Below, in pieces: positions 28,499 through 37,568 of a stretch of DNA of 64,000 bases. The position numbers and the translations under genes are program-made. The stretch lies in NCBI RefSeq assembly GCF_001544515.1, contig NZ_FCOL02000004.1:186001-250000 (forward strand), in the 5' to 3' direction. Source of the stretch: Caballeronia terrestris. Its GTDB lineage: Bacteria; Pseudomonadota; Gammaproteobacteria; Burkholderiales; Burkholderiaceae. Within the stretch, counting starts at the first letter, position 1, and each line of letters begins with the position of its first letter. The notes under the pieces are model-generated. The model was not told the DNA's origin. It ran no database searches and worked only from the letters and a program-made list of their open reading frames with translations.

Positions 28499-30339
28499 AG
28501 CTGCCGCCAGCCGAGCGTGATGGTCGCGCCGCGCCGCGGCGTGTTGTACGAATAGGCGAGTTCATAGTCCTTGTCGAACAGGTTGTCGATGCGCGCATCC
28601 ACGTACCATGACTTCGTGATCTCGTAACGCGCCGACAGGTTCACGACGCCATAGCCCGCCAGCGTCGACTCGTAGTCGTTGCGCGCGCCGCTGACGATCC
28701 ACTCGCCGCCGACACGCCAGGCGCCGATCGACCGGTGCGCCGTGAACGACGCGAACCTGCGCGCGCGCCGCGTCAGTTCCTCGTGATTCGTTTCGTCGAG
28801 TGGATTCTGGAACGTGAAGCTCGCGCGGACGTCCGTTGCGCCGACGTGCCCCTCCCACGATCCCTCGATACCCTGAATCTTCGCGCGCCCCACGTTCTGC
28901 GCGATATAGAAGCCGCTGCCGTCGCCCGCGTAATCGATCAGATTCGTATAGCGCGTCTGAAACGCCGTCAGGCGCAGCACGCCGATCTTCCCCGATGCGT
29001 ACTGCAACGCCGCTTCGACCGAATGGCTGCGCTCGGGCTGGATCGACGGATTGCCGCTGAACGGATAGTACAGATCGTCGAAGCTCGGCGCGCGGAACGA
29101 CGCGGCGTAGCTTGCGGTCACCTTCCAGTGCGCATCGAAGTTATAGCCGTAGCCGAGATAGTAGCTGTTCGCGCCGCCGAAATCGGAGTACTGGTCGCGG
29201 CGCACGTTCGCCTGGAACTGGCTCGCGCCGATGCGGCCCACGTAGCCCGCGAACACGGAATTCACGTGGCGATCGGGGGCGGCGAGTTCATCCGAATCGA
29301 GCGACTGGTCGACGTGTTCGTAGCCGAACAGCAGCTTGTGATCGCGCGCGAGCTGGAAGTCGTTCTGCCACACGAACTGGCGGTTCTCCGAATCGAAGCG
29401 GTTCGTCGTGACGCCGTTCTGCTCGATCGCCGCGCGATCCTGTCCCTGCGCCAGCGTGAAGTGCGTGGTCCAGCGATCGGTCAACCTGCCGTTCGCGAAC
29501 ACCGACGCCGAGCGCACACGATCGTGCGATTTATTCAGGTCGGTCGGCACGCCGTATGCATCGTCGAAACTGTTGATGCCGTTCGACTGCAAGAATCGTA
29601 CGCCGCCGTCCCACTTGTCCGTGAATGCGTGGCGCAGCGCCGCCGCGACGCTTTCGTTGAGATAGCCATTCGCGTTCGGATTGGCGTTGGGCGCGACTGC
29701 CGGATCGATCGACGAGAAGCCGTCGGTCTTTTCGCGCGAGACGGTCACGTTGAACGTGGTGCGGCCGTCCTGGTCGAGCGCGCCGTTCGCGCCAAGCTGC
29801 TGGCGCTGCGTGTGATAGCTGCCGTATTCGGCTTCGAAGTTGAAGCGCGGTGGATGGTTGCCACCCTCCTTCGTAAAAATTTGCACGACGCCGCCGATCG
29901 CCCCCGATCCATACAGCGCGGACACGTTGCCGTTCACAACTTCGATGTGGTCGATTTCATCGAGCATGAGCTGCGAGAGCTGCGCGGCGCCGAGCCCCGC
30001 CGACTCGACGCGCACGCCGTCGACCAACACGAGCGACTGCGCCGACGACGCCCCTCGTATGTACAACCCCGACGATGCGCCCGGCCCGCCGTTGCGCGTG
30101 ATCTGCACGCCGGGCGCGAGCGCGACGAGGCCCGAAGCATCGGACGAATTCGTGTCGGCGATGTCCTGCGCGTCGAAGAGCGTAGCTTGTGCGATGGCGT
30201 CGGCGAACGGCTCGGGCGCGCGCGTCGCGGTGACGACGATGGGCTGCAAAGCCTGCTCGGTTTGAGCAAGCGCCGCAAACGGCAGCGCGCCGGCGACGAC
30301 GAGCATCGGCCGGACAACGCGGACGAGGGGATGAAACAT
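28495..30339 (-). CDS. btuB: TonB-dependent outer-membrane cobalamin receptor
   Basis: A 614-residue TonB-dependent receptor. A signal peptide (MFHPLVRVVRPMLVVAGALPFAALAQ) is followed by a TonB-box-like LQPIVVTATR. The plug domain has ITRNGGPGASSGLYIRGASSAQSLVLVDGVRV and IEVVNGNVSALYGSGAIGGVVQIFTK. The 22-strand barrel ends in TLGWRQL. Start ATG 30339 has AGGAAA 10 bases upstream. The frame stays open upstream but there runs through the riboswitch and is not coding. First gene of the riboswitch-controlled B12 operon. Confidence 0.96.
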   Translation of the reverse strand: MFHPLVRVVRPMLVVAGALPFAALAQTEQALQPIVVTATRAPEPFADAIAQATLFDAQDIADTNSSDASGLVALAPGVQITRNGGPGASSGLYIRGASSAQSLVLVDGVRVESAGLGAAQLSQLMLDEIDHIEVVNGNVSALYGSGAIGGVVQIFTKEGGNHPPRFNFEAEYGSYHTQRQQLGANGALDQDGRTTFNVTVSREKTDGFSSIDPAVAPNANPNANGYLNESVAAALRHAFTDKWDGGVRFLQSNGINSFDDAYGVPTDLNKSHDRVRSASVFANGRLTDRWTTHFTLAQGQDRAAIEQNGVTTNRFDSENRQFVWQNDFQLARDHKLLFGYEHVDQSLDSDELAAPDRHVNSVFAGYVGRIGASQFQANVRRDQYSDFGGANSYYLGYGYNFDAHWKVTASYAASFRAPSFDDLYYPFSGNPSIQPERSHSVEAALQYASGKIGVLRLTAFQTRYTNLIDYAGDGSGFYIAQNVGRAKIQGIEGSWEGHVGATDVRASFTFQNPLDETNHEELTRRARRFASFTAHRSIGAWRVGGEWIVSGARNDYESTLAGYGVVNLSARYEITKSWYVDARIDNLFDKDYELAYSYNTPRRGATITLGWRQL

Positions 30340-30437
30340 GTGTGAAGCGTTTCCTGTCGATGGCGAGCGCGGCCCGCTCCCCGCAGGCTTCATGCGCAAA
30401 CGGTGCTGCCCCGTGCGAAGCACGAGCGGCACGTGAC

Positions 30438-30705
30438 CATTGGCCGGTATCCGGGCTGGCGACATCATCGGCCCGCCTTCCCGCGCGAAAACGCGCAGTG
30501 GCATCGACACATTTGTTCGCGCGCCGCGTTTCAGGTGACGAAAAACGCATCACGCATGAACGGCGGCCATCGACCAAACGCATCCGGGACGACTTGCAAC
30601 TTGCGTGGCTGTCGCTTACCGTTGCGGGGGCAGCACAGGTTGGCTCGTCCTCGTCGGACTCTGCTCCCTGTTTCCCGTTTGACTGCGTCCGCATGAATGC
30701 GGGCG
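30438..30705 (-). promoter_or_regulatory. Cobalamin (AdoCbl) riboswitch upstream of btuB
   Basis: Read on minus, the leader contains the conserved core: AAACGGGAA near the 5' end, GTGCTGCCCCCGCAACGGTAA (core GCTGCCCCCGCAAC at 30621-30634), GCCACTGCGCG, GGGAAGGCGGGCCGATGATG, and the B12-box GCCAGCCCGG (30451-30460). Binding of adenosylcobalamin to such elements shuts down expression of the genes behind them. It ends about 100 bases before the btuB ATG; that stretch holds a hairpin (CGTGC-TTC-GCACG) but no clear T run, so control may be at translation. The outer limits are approximate. Confidence 0.95.
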
Positions 30706-30980
30706 CGAGCACCAAAAGTGCGGCAAGTGTAGGAGCGGCACCGGAGGGCGTCAAGAAAGCGGAACGACTGCGCTCATGCATGTCAAAGGTTTGCGCGCGC
30801 ATCAACGCGTATGAACAAGCGACGACGCGCGACAAAAACGCCCCGCTCTTTCCCCACACGAATTGCGCGGCAAACGCGTTTTACGCGCAAGAACGCGTGC
30901 TGTTACGTCTCGAAACGAGACATTTATCGGAAGCCCGGTTGAACCGCGCTAAAATGCGAGGTCTTTAGAGGACGCAGCAC
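30706..30980. other. Intergenic region between the btuB leader and zapB-like gene
   Basis: No gene is supported. It should hold the start of the btuB leader transcript (minus) and the promoter of the zapB-zapA unit (plus). A TAAAAT at 30950-30955 is a plausible -10 for the latter; no convincing -35 is seen. Confidence 0.5.
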
Positions 30981-31373
30981 ATGCTCAACGAACTCGAATC
31001 ACTTTCACAGAACATCGGCCGGCTGATCAAGATCAGCGAACGCCATCATCAAGCGCGCCGCACGCTCGAAGAGCAACTCGAACAGGTGCGTGCCGACTAT
31101 GCCGCCGTGCAGAGCGAACTCTCGCAAGTGCGCGACGAGCGCGATTCGCTGCAAGCGGAACGCGACGGCCTCTCGGCAAAAATCGACGACGCTCAGGTGC
31201 GCCTGAACGCCATCCTCGAAAAATTGCCGCGCGCGAAGGCCGCGCCCGAGCCCGACAATCAACTGGATCTTCTTGGCCCCGATTCGCCGCCGCACTCATC
31301 GTCCGATGCAGAACACGAACCTGCGCATGCAGGTGAGATGCACGGTGAGCACAGCCACGGAGAAAAAGCATGA
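30981..31373 (+). CDS. ZapB-like coiled-coil protein (TIGR02449 type)
   Basis: A 130-residue protein whose residues 1-90 are a continuous coiled coil (LESLSQNIGRLIKISERHHQARRTLEEQLEQVRADYAAVQSEL...). The tail is acidic and His-rich (HEPAHAGEMHGEHSHGEKA). Small coiled-coil genes of this kind sit directly before zapA in many proteobacteria and are described as ZapB- or TIGR02449-like. Their FtsZ-ring role is inferred mainly from the neighbour. Its stop overlaps the zapA start (ATGA). Confidence 0.75.
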   Translation: MLNELESLSQNIGRLIKISERHHQARRTLEEQLEQVRADYAAVQSELSQVRDERDSLQAERDGLSAKIDDAQVRLNAILEKLPRAKAAPEPDNQLDLLGPDSPPHSSSDAEHEPAHAGEMHGEHSHGEKA

Positions 31374-31684
31374 CGACCAAGCAGATCGAAGTATCCATTC
31401 TCGGACAGCAATACCGTCTCGCCTGCTCGGCGGAAACCGAAGACGCGCTGCGCGAAGCCGTGGCCCGCGTCGATGCGGAAATGTCCAAGGTGCGCACTGC
31501 AAGCAACGTGCGCGGTACGGATCGCATCGCGGTGATGGCGGCGCTTTCGCTGGCGTCGGAATTGCTTAAGCTGCAAAACAGCGTGCGTCACGGCGAATCG
31601 TTCCCCGCGGAAGAAATCCGCCACACGATGCACCAGATGAACGAGCAGCTCGGCGCCGTGATTGCGCAATACGAAGCGCAGTAA
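31370..31684 (+). CDS. zapA: Cell-division protein ZapA
   Basis: A 104-residue FtsZ-ring-associated protein that cross-links FtsZ filaments. N-terminal KQIEVSILGQQYRLACSAETEDALREAVARVDAEMSKVR is the characteristic ZapA head, followed by a coiled coil with DRIAVMAALSLASELLKLQ. It directly precedes the 6S RNA gene, the same order as in E. coli. Confidence 0.95.
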   Translation: MTTKQIEVSILGQQYRLACSAETEDALREAVARVDAEMSKVRTASNVRGTDRIAVMAALSLASELLKLQNSVRHGESFPAEEIRHTMHQMNEQLGAVIAQYEAQ

Positions 31685-31799
31685 GCCCTTGAAATAAGCA
31701 GCAAAGTAAAGCGCAAGTTCGCTTTGTGCGGTGGCCGTCCTTAATTCGAGAAAGATTAAAAGTCGTTGCTGCATCCAGCTAACGATTGGTGTAGAGTTA

Positions 31800-31982
31800 G
31801 TACTCCCTGCCTGGTTCGCCAAGGTCATATATTCCTTGAACCAATGCCATTGTGCACGGTTGCGGAAATTTGTAGCACGGGCGCGCGCGTCACTCTGTCT
31901 GATGTACCCGAAGTGCTGCCTACTGCGACCAATCTTGAACCCAGGTTCAGGATGCCGGCCTAGCGGCTAAGGCGGGGACCTT
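31800..31982 (+). ncRNA. ssrS: 6S RNA
   Basis: About 180 nt with the 6S layout. The closing stem TCCCTGCC (31804-31811) pairs with GGCGGGGA (31971-31978) over 8 bp. A large bubble is framed by GGTTCGCC...CCTTGAACC, and the conserved 3' box CTTGAACCCAGGTTCAGG is present. Its position just after zapA agrees with the known synteny. It mimics an open promoter and sequesters the housekeeping RNA polymerase in stationary phase. TAGAGT at 31792-31797 is a likely -10. The ends are estimated from the stem. Confidence 0.92.
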
Positions 31983-31987
31983 ATACG

Positions 31988-32020
31988 AACGGCATCGGTT
32001 TTTCCGATGCCGTTTTTCTT
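31988..32020 (+). terminator. Terminator after 6S RNA
   Basis: An 11-bp perfect stem AACGGCATCGG/CCGATGCCGTT with a five-T loop and a TTTCTT tail. It is 10 bases past the 6S closing stem, just before the EVE gene. Confidence 0.92.
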
Positions 32021-32044
32021 TGCTCTCAACCTTCTCTCTCGATC

Positions 32045-32503
32045 ATGCGCTACTGGCTCATGAAGTCCGAACCGGACGAAGCAAGCATCGATCATCTCGC
32101 GCACGCGGCGAAGAAAACCCTGCCGTGGACCGGCGTGCGCAATTATCAGGCGCGCAACTTCATGCGCGATGCGATGCAGGTCGGCGACGGCGTGCTCTTC
32201 TACCATTCGAGTTGTCCGCAGCCGGGCATCGCGGGGATCGCGAAGGTGTCGTCGACTTCGTATCCCGATCCCACGCAGTTCGACCCCAAGAGCCCCTATT
32301 ACGATGCGAAGTCGACGCAGGAAACGCCGCGCTGGCTACTAGTCGACGTGAAGTTCGTGAAGAAGACGCCGCTCGTGCCGCTCGCCACGTTGCGCGAGCA
32401 CGAAGAACTCGCCGGCATGAAGGTGCTCGCGAAGGGCAACCGGCTGTCGATCACGCCGGTCACCGAAGCGGAGTGGCGCTTCATCACCGAGCATCTCGTC
32501 TAG
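32045..32503 (+). CDS. EVE domain protein
   Basis: A 152-residue single EVE domain. MRYWLMKSEPDEASIDHL, WTGVRNYQARNFMRDAMQVGDGVLFYHSSC and GIAGIAKVSSTSYPDPTQFD match the family. EVE/YTH-related PUA-like domains bind modified bases in nucleic acid; which modification this one reads is unknown. In several bacteria the gene after zapA and 6S is 5-formyltetrahydrofolate cyclo-ligase; here the EVE gene stands there instead. Confidence 0.92.
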   Translation: MRYWLMKSEPDEASIDHLAHAAKKTLPWTGVRNYQARNFMRDAMQVGDGVLFYHSSCPQPGIAGIAKVSSTSYPDPTQFDPKSPYYDAKSTQETPRWLLVDVKFVKKTPLVPLATLREHEELAGMKVLAKGNRLSITPVTEAEWRFITEHLV

Positions 32504-32582
32504 GCACACAGGGAACTTCACGCACACGCGCGCCGCCTAAGTGGCGTCGCGAATCGCGCGATTCATGCCCCGGAGTTTCACG

Positions 32583-33317
32583 ATGATCAAAAAGAACACT
32601 GCGTTCGCACTCGCAGCCGCCGCCATTTCGAGCGCGGCGCTCACGATGTCCGCGAACGTCGCCGCGCAAACCGTCGTCACGCAGCCGCAGCCTTCAGGCG
32701 TGCTCTCGCTTGCAGCGCAAGCGAGCGCCGAAGTGCCGCAGGACACCGTCGACATCACGCTCTTCTACGAGCAGCAGGCCGCGGACGCGTCGTCACTGAC
32801 GACCACGCTCAACCAGCGTGCAGACGCCGCGCTGCGCATGGCGAAGGGCGTCGACGGCGTCACGGCGCGCAGCGGCTCGTTCACCGTCTATCCGTCGACG
32901 GATCGCGACGGCCGCATCTCCGCGTGGCGCGGCCGCACGGAAGTCGTGCTCGAATCGCATGACTTCGAAGCGGCATCGAAGCTTGCGGGCAAGATGAGTT
33001 CGTCGATGCAGGTCGGCAACGTCGCGTTCTCCTTGTCGCCGCAAGCGCAGCGCACGGCTGCGCAAAAGCTCTCGTCGCAGGCGATCGAATCGTTCCGCCA
33101 GCAGGCGCAGGCATCGACGCAGGCGTTCGGTTACAACAGCTATACGATCCGCGAAGTGAGCGTCAATCACGACGGCGGCTCGGCGCCGCGTCCCGTGATG
33201 ATGATGCAGGCGCGCGGCATGAGCGCCGACGCGAAGATGGCCGCGCCGATGGCCTTCGAAGCGGGGACGTCGACGGTGACGGTCAACGTGTCGGGATCGG
33301 TGCAGATGGGGCGTTGA
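32583..33317 (+). CDS. Periplasmic SIMPL-domain (DUF541) protein
   Basis: A 244-residue protein with a Sec signal peptide (MIKKNTAFALAAAAISSAALTMSANVAAQ) and one SIMPL/DUF541 domain. It shows LAAQASAEVPQDTVDITLFYEQQ, VTARSGSFTVYPSTDRDGRISAWRGRTEVVLES and a Met-rich segment (PVMMMQARGMSADAKMAAPM). Members are envelope proteins (YggE, BP26) linked to oxidative stress; the mechanism is unknown. ATG 32583 has GGAG upstream. The Met-rich tail could bind metal, but that is speculative. Confidence 0.88.
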   Translation: MIKKNTAFALAAAAISSAALTMSANVAAQTVVTQPQPSGVLSLAAQASAEVPQDTVDITLFYEQQAADASSLTTTLNQRADAALRMAKGVDGVTARSGSFTVYPSTDRDGRISAWRGRTEVVLESHDFEAASKLAGKMSSSMQVGNVAFSLSPQAQRTAAQKLSSQAIESFRQQAQASTQAFGYNSYTIREVSVNHDGGSAPRPVMMMQARGMSADAKMAAPMAFEAGTSTVTVNVSGSVQMGR

Positions 33318-33338
33318 ACGTAACGCCCTCGCCATGAG

Positions 33339-33375
33339 AAACGCCTCGCTGGGTAAAACCAGCGAGGCGTTTGTT
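33339..33375 (+). terminator. Terminator after the SIMPL gene
   Basis: A 14-bp stem AAACGCCTCGCTGG/CCAGCGAGGCGTTT with a 6-base loop, followed by GTTT. It lies between the SIMPL gene and the convergent lgt. Confidence 0.88.
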
Positions 33376-33383
33376 TAAAATCA

Positions 33384-34289
33384 TCAAGCCGCGTTCGCCG
33401 GCTTCGGTGGCAGGCGCTTGTCGCGCCGGTACGCCCAGATCATGATCCCGATGCCGACGACGATCATCGGCACCGAAAGCCATTGGCCCATCGAAAGTCC
33501 GAAGGTCAGCAAGCCTAGGTAGTCGTCGGGTTCGCGCGCGAATTCAACGGTGAAGCGCGCGAGTCCATAGCCGATCAGAAAGAGCGCCGAGCCCGCGCCC
33601 ATCGGACGCGGCTTGCGCGAGAACGTCCACAGCAGGATGAAGAGCACGAATCCTTCGAGCGCGATCTCGTACAACTGCGACGGATGGCGCGGCAACATGT
33701 GATAGCGCGCAAAAATCTCCGTGAGATGCCACTGCATGTCGGCCTGCGAGTGCTTGGCTAACCAGATCGCATCATCGTTCGCGGCGCCGGGGAACAGCAT
33801 CGCCCACGGTGCGTTCGGATCGGTCACGCGGCCCCACAGCTCGCCGTTGATGAAGTTGCCGAGGCGCCCCGCCGCGAGTCCGAGCGGCACCATCGGCGCA
33901 ACGAAATCGGTCACTTGCAGCCAGGTGCGCTTGCGCTGGTATGCGAAGAGGATCATCGCGAGCGTCACGCCGATGAACCCGCCGTGAAACGACATGCCGC
34001 CTTCCCACACCTTGAAGATGTCGAGCGGATGAGCGAGATACCAGCTCGCCTTGTAGAAGATCACATAGCCGAGCCGGCCGCCCAGGATCGTGCCGAGCAC
34101 GCCGTAGAACAGCATGTCGTCGATGTCGCGCGCAGTCCAGCCTTGCGCCGCGACGTGCGGCAGGCGCAGCCGCAACCGGCCGACGACGACCGCCGAGACG
34201 AACGCCACCAGATACATGAGACCGTACCAGCGCACGGCGAGCGGCCCTAAGTGAATCGCGACGGGATCGAAATTGGGATGAATGAGCAT
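33384..34289 (-). CDS. lgt: Prolipoprotein diacylglyceryl transferase
   Basis: A 301-residue inner-membrane enzyme that adds diacylglycerol to the lipobox cysteine, the first step of lipoprotein maturation. It has the Lgt signature [21 protein letters not shown], the conserved [10 protein letters not shown] near the start, and seven hydrophobic segments. It would process the lipoproteins encoded elsewhere in this window. ATG 34289. Confidence 0.97.
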   Translation of the reverse strand: MLIHPNFDPVAIHLGPLAVRWYGLMYLVAFVSAVVVGRLRLRLPHVAAQGWTARDIDDMLFYGVLGTILGGRLGYVIFYKASWYLAHPLDIFKVWEGGMSFHGGFIGVTLAMILFAYQRKRTWLQVTDFVAPMVPLGLAAGRLGNFINGELWGRVTDPNAPWAMLFPGAANDDAIWLAKHSQADMQWHLTEIFARYHMLPRHPSQLYEIALEGFVLFILLWTFSRKPRPMGAGSALFLIGYGLARFTVEFAREPDDYLGLLTFGLSMGQWLSVPMIVVGIGIMIWAYRRDKRLPPKPANAA

Positions 34290-34350
34290 CGTAGGTTGTA
34301 GTAGCGGTTCGAGATGCGCGAACTATAAAGCGTCAACTTATAAGCGCGAA

Positions 34351-35301
34351 CTAGGTAGCAGGCACCGCGGCGCCGTGGGCGCGCACGATGTCGATGAAAC
34401 CGGCGAGCACGGGACTCACTTCCGCCGCGCGCCAGACGAGCCCCGTCTCGACGAACGGCCCGTCGACGCAGAGCGGACGATACACCACTCCCGTGCGGCG
34501 CAGATTCCTGAGCGACTGCGGCACGAGCGCGACGCCCATGCCGGCGGACACGAGGCTCACGATGGTTTGCATCTGGATCGCCTCCTGGCCGATGCGTGGC
34601 GTGAGTCCTGCCGCGCCGTAGCAACCCATAATGATGTCATAGAAACCGGGCGCGAGCCGTCTCGGGAAGACGACGAGCGGAGCCGGGGCCAGTTCCTGCA
34701 GGCTCACCGGCGTATCGGCCCACTCGCAGGCGCCCTGCCCCAGTTGCGTGGCGAGATCGGCGGGCATCGCGGCGACGAGCGGCTCGCGCGCGATAGGCAG
34801 GTACGACAGCGCCGCCGCGTGCCGGGGTGGCAGCGGCGGAATGACGAGGCCTGCGTCGATGCGGCCCGCGACGAGTTCCTCGATCTGCACGTCGCTCGTC
34901 GCTTCGGTCAGCTGCAACCGTACGCCGGGATAACGCGCGCCGAAATCGCGCAATAGCGGCGGCAAAAGCCCGTAATCCGCGGTCGATACGAACGCGAGCG
35001 ACAGCACACCCGCCTCACCGCGGGCGAGCGATTGCGCGAGCGGACGCAGCGCGTCGGCGTCTGCGAGCAGGCGGCGCACTTCCGGCAGCAGGTCCGCGCC
35101 GACCGGCGTAAGCTCGACCGAACGCTTCGTTCTTGCGAAAAGCGCGACGCCGAGCGCGTCCTCCAGCGCGCGGATCGCCTGCGAGAGCGGCGGCTGCGTC
35201 ATCGCGAGGCGCGCGGCCGCGCGGCCGAAGTGCATTTCCTCCGCGACGGTCACAAAATAGCGCAACAGGCGCAGTTCGACGGGCGGATTCCGCTGGTCCA
35301 T
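34351..35301 (-). CDS. LysR-type transcriptional regulator, divergent from ilvD
   Basis: A 316-residue LTTR with an N-terminal winged HTH (VELRLLRYFVTVAEEMHFGRAAARLAMTQPPLSQAIRALEDALGVALFART) and a periplasmic-binding-like effector domain (about 100-300). It is divergent from ilvD across 106 bases. LTTRs commonly regulate the divergent neighbour, so control of ilvD by a branched-chain pathway intermediate is likely but inferred. The effector cannot be read from sequence. Confidence 0.92.
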   Translation of the reverse strand: MDQRNPPVELRLLRYFVTVAEEMHFGRAAARLAMTQPPLSQAIRALEDALGVALFARTKRSVELTPVGADLLPEVRRLLADADALRPLAQSLARGEAGVLSLAFVSTADYGLLPPLLRDFGARYPGVRLQLTEATSDVQIEELVAGRIDAGLVIPPLPPRHAAALSYLPIAREPLVAAMPADLATQLGQGACEWADTPVSLQELAPAPLVVFPRRLAPGFYDIIMGCYGAAGLTPRIGQEAIQMQTIVSLVSAGMGVALVPQSLRNLRRTGVVYRPLCVDGPFVETGLVWRAAEVSPVLAGFIDIVRAHGAAVPAT

Positions 35302-35407
35302 TGATATCTTCCACGACCTAATAAAGCCTGAATAATATATTGGACAGACACTTGCCGACGCTGCATTCTTCCGGCACTAAACGAAAAAATCCTCAAGGAG
35401 CCCCCAA
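35302..35407. promoter_or_regulatory. Divergent promoter region of the LysR gene and ilvD
   Basis: 106 bases, AT-rich around 35318-35342 with the self-complementary AATATATT core, compatible with overlapping promoters and an LTTR site. AAGGAG ends 8 bases before the ilvD ATG. No certain T-N11-A box can be singled out. Confidence 0.5.
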
Positions 35408-37081
35408 ATGGCCTACAACCGCCGCTCGAAAAACATCACCCAGGGCGTGGCGCGCTCACCCAATCGCTCGATGTACTACGCCCTTGGCTACAAGGAAGAA
35501 GACTTCGACAAGCCGATGATCGGCATCGCCAACGGCCACTCGACGATCACACCGTGCAACTCCGGCCTCCAGCGTCTCGCCGATGCCGCCGTCGAATCGA
35601 TCCGCAAATCGGACGCGAATCCGCAGATTTTCGGCACGCCGACCATCTCCGACGGCATGTCGATGGGCACCGAAGGCATGAAGTACTCGCTCGTCTCGCG
35701 CGAAGTGATCGCCGACTGTATCGAAACGGCCGTGCAGGGCCAGTGGATGGACGGCGTCGTCGTGATCGGCGGCTGCGACAAGAACATGCCGGGCGGCATG
35801 ATCGGCCTCGCGCGCATGAACGTGCCGGGCATCTACGTGTACGGCGGCACGATTCGTCCGGGCAACTGGAAGGGCAAGGATCTGACCATCGTGTCGTCGT
35901 TCGAGGCGGTCGGCGAGTTCACGGCCGGGCGTATGTCGGAGGAAGACTTCAAGGGCATCGAGAAGAACGCGTGCCCGTCGAGCGGCTCGTGCGGCGGCAT
36001 GTACACGGCCAACACGATGAGCTCGTCGTTCGAAGCGCTCGGCATGTCGCTGATGTATTCGTCGACGATGGCGAACCCCGATCAGGAAAAGGTCGATTCC
36101 GCCGCCGAATCGGCGCGCGTGCTGGTCGAAGCGGTCAAGAAGGACCTGAAGCCGCGCGACATCATCACGAAGAAGTCGATCGAAAACGCCGTCGCGCTGA
36201 TCATGGCGACGGGTGGCTCGACCAACGCCGTGCTGCACTATCTGGCGATCGCGCACGCGGCCGAAGTGGAATGGACCATCGACGACTTCGAGCGCATGAG
36301 GAAGAAAGTGCCGGTGATCTGCGACCTGAAGCCGTCGGGCCAGTACGTCGCGACCGATCTGCACAAGGCCGGCGGCATTCCGCAAGTGCTGCGCATCCTG
36401 CTCGACGCGGGGATGTTGCACGGCGACTGCATCACGATCACGGGCCGCACGATCGCCGAAGAACTGAAGGACGTGCCGGGCAAGCCGCGCGCCGACCAGA
36501 AGGTGATCTACCCGGTCGATAAGGCGCTCTACGACGAAGGCCACCTCGCGATCCTGAAGGGCAACCTCGCGCCGGATGGCGCGGTCGCGAAAATCACGGG
36601 GCTGAAGAACCCGGTCATCACCGGCCCGGCGCGCGTGTTCGAAGACGAGCAAAGCGCGATGGAGGCGATCCTCGCCGACAAGATCAAGGCCGGCGACGTC
36701 GTCGTGCTGCGCTATCTCGGACCGCAAGGCGGCCCGGGCATGCCGGAAATGCTGGCGCCGACGTCGGCGATCATCGGCAAGGGGCTCGGCGAATCGGTCG
36801 GCCTCATCACGGACGGCCGCTTCTCCGGCGGCACGTGGGGCATGGTGGTCGGGCACGTCGCGCCGGAAGCGTTTGTCGGCGGGACGATCGGGCTCGTGCG
36901 CGAAGGCGATTCGATCACCATCGACGCGCACAAACTGCTGCTCGAACTGAACGTCGATGCCGCGGAAATCGAGCGCCGTCGTGGCGAGTGGAAGAAGCCG
37001 GCGCCGCGTTACACGCGCGGCGTGCTGTCGAAGTATGCGGCACTTGCGCTGCCCGCGAACAAGGGCGCTGTGACGGGCTGA
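35408..37081 (+). CDS. ilvD: Dihydroxy-acid dehydratase
   Basis: A 557-residue IlvD/EDD-family dehydratase, forming the 2-keto acid precursors of valine, isoleucine and pantothenate. Cluster cysteines C50 ([12 protein letters not shown]), C123 ([10 protein letters not shown]) and C195 ([16 protein letters not shown]) fit the [2Fe-2S] type; the C-terminal [20 protein letters not shown] holds the catalytic serine. Product 2-ketoisovalerate also feeds pantoate for PanC in this window. Confidence 0.97.
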   Translation: MAYNRRSKNITQGVARSPNRSMYYALGYKEEDFDKPMIGIANGHSTITPCNSGLQRLADAAVESIRKSDANPQIFGTPTISDGMSMGTEGMKYSLVSREVIADCIETAVQGQWMDGVVVIGGCDKNMPGGMIGLARMNVPGIYVYGGTIRPGNWKGKDLTIVSSFEAVGEFTAGRMSEEDFKGIEKNACPSSGSCGGMYTANTMSSSFEALGMSLMYSSTMANPDQEKVDSAAESARVLVEAVKKDLKPRDIITKKSIENAVALIMATGGSTNAVLHYLAIAHAAEVEWTIDDFERMRKKVPVICDLKPSGQYVATDLHKAGGIPQVLRILLDAGMLHGDCITITGRTIAEELKDVPGKPRADQKVIYPVDKALYDEGHLAILKGNLAPDGAVAKITGLKNPVITGPARVFEDEQSAMEAILADKIKAGDVVVLRYLGPQGGPGMPEMLAPTSAIIGKGLGESVGLITDGRFSGGTWGMVVGHVAPEAFVGGTIGLVREGDSITIDAHKLLLELNVDAAEIERRRGEWKKPAPRYTRGVLSKYAALALPANKGAVTG

Positions 37082-37106
37082 ATCTCTTCGGCTAACCGCA
37101 AATGAG

Positions 37107-37144
37107 AAGGGGCGCACGACTCAAATCGTGCGCCCCTTTTTTTG
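37107..37144 (+). terminator. Terminator after ilvD
   Basis: A 13-bp perfect stem AAGGGGCGCACGA/TCGTGCGCCCCTT with a 6-base loop and a run of Ts. Confidence 0.94.
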
Positions 37145-37150
37145 CGATGC

Positions 37151-37510
37151 TTAGCCCTTCTTGCGCCGCACCAATTCCTCTTCCACCGCTTCGCGCACCC
37201 AGTCCGTCAGTTCGCTTTCGAGCGCGAGCGCTACTTCGCGCGTGATCTGATTGACGAGCCACGTCGAATGTTCGCGCAGCGCGTCGCGGCAACGCGATTC
37301 GATCAGCTCGCGTCCGTCGCCCGACAGGAAACTCGTGAAGCGCCCATGCAGGCGTTCGGCGAGGAATTCGGCATCGTATTCGTCGTGGGCCGCGTTCGCA
37401 GGCGCGTCCTGCCCCGGCGTGCGTGCATACTCCGGCTTGCCCGGCACTACGACTTCGGTGAGAACGGGGATCGAGGTATCGAAAGCATCTGACGTATTGG
37501 ACACATTCAC
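37151..37510 (-). CDS. DUF2486 family protein
   Basis: A ~119-residue acidic protein with an unordered N-terminal third (PVLTEVVVPG...). A helical C-terminal half follows (FLSGDGRELIESRCRDALREHSTWLVNQITREVALALESELTDWVREAVEEELVRR). It matches the DUF2486 pattern of Burkholderiaceae, where it follows holC. The function is unknown. The start is GTG 37510 or GTG 37504; GGAG fits the latter at 5 bases. Downstream gene of pepA-holC. Confidence 0.78.
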   Translation of the reverse strand: MNVSNTSDAFDTSIPVLTEVVVPGKPEYARTPGQDAPANAAHDEYDAEFLAERLHGRFTSFLSGDGRELIESRCRDALREHSTWLVNQITREVALALESELTDWVREAVEEELVRRKKG

Positions 37511-37568
37511 TCCGTCTCTATAAATATCCGGCCGATGATAGCGCGCTGCATGCGCGCGCTATGTTCGG

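Noticed and set aside
30340-30510. N-terminal extension of the btuB frame
   Set aside because: It runs through the cobalamin riboswitch and precedes a normal signal peptide and ribosome site at 30339.
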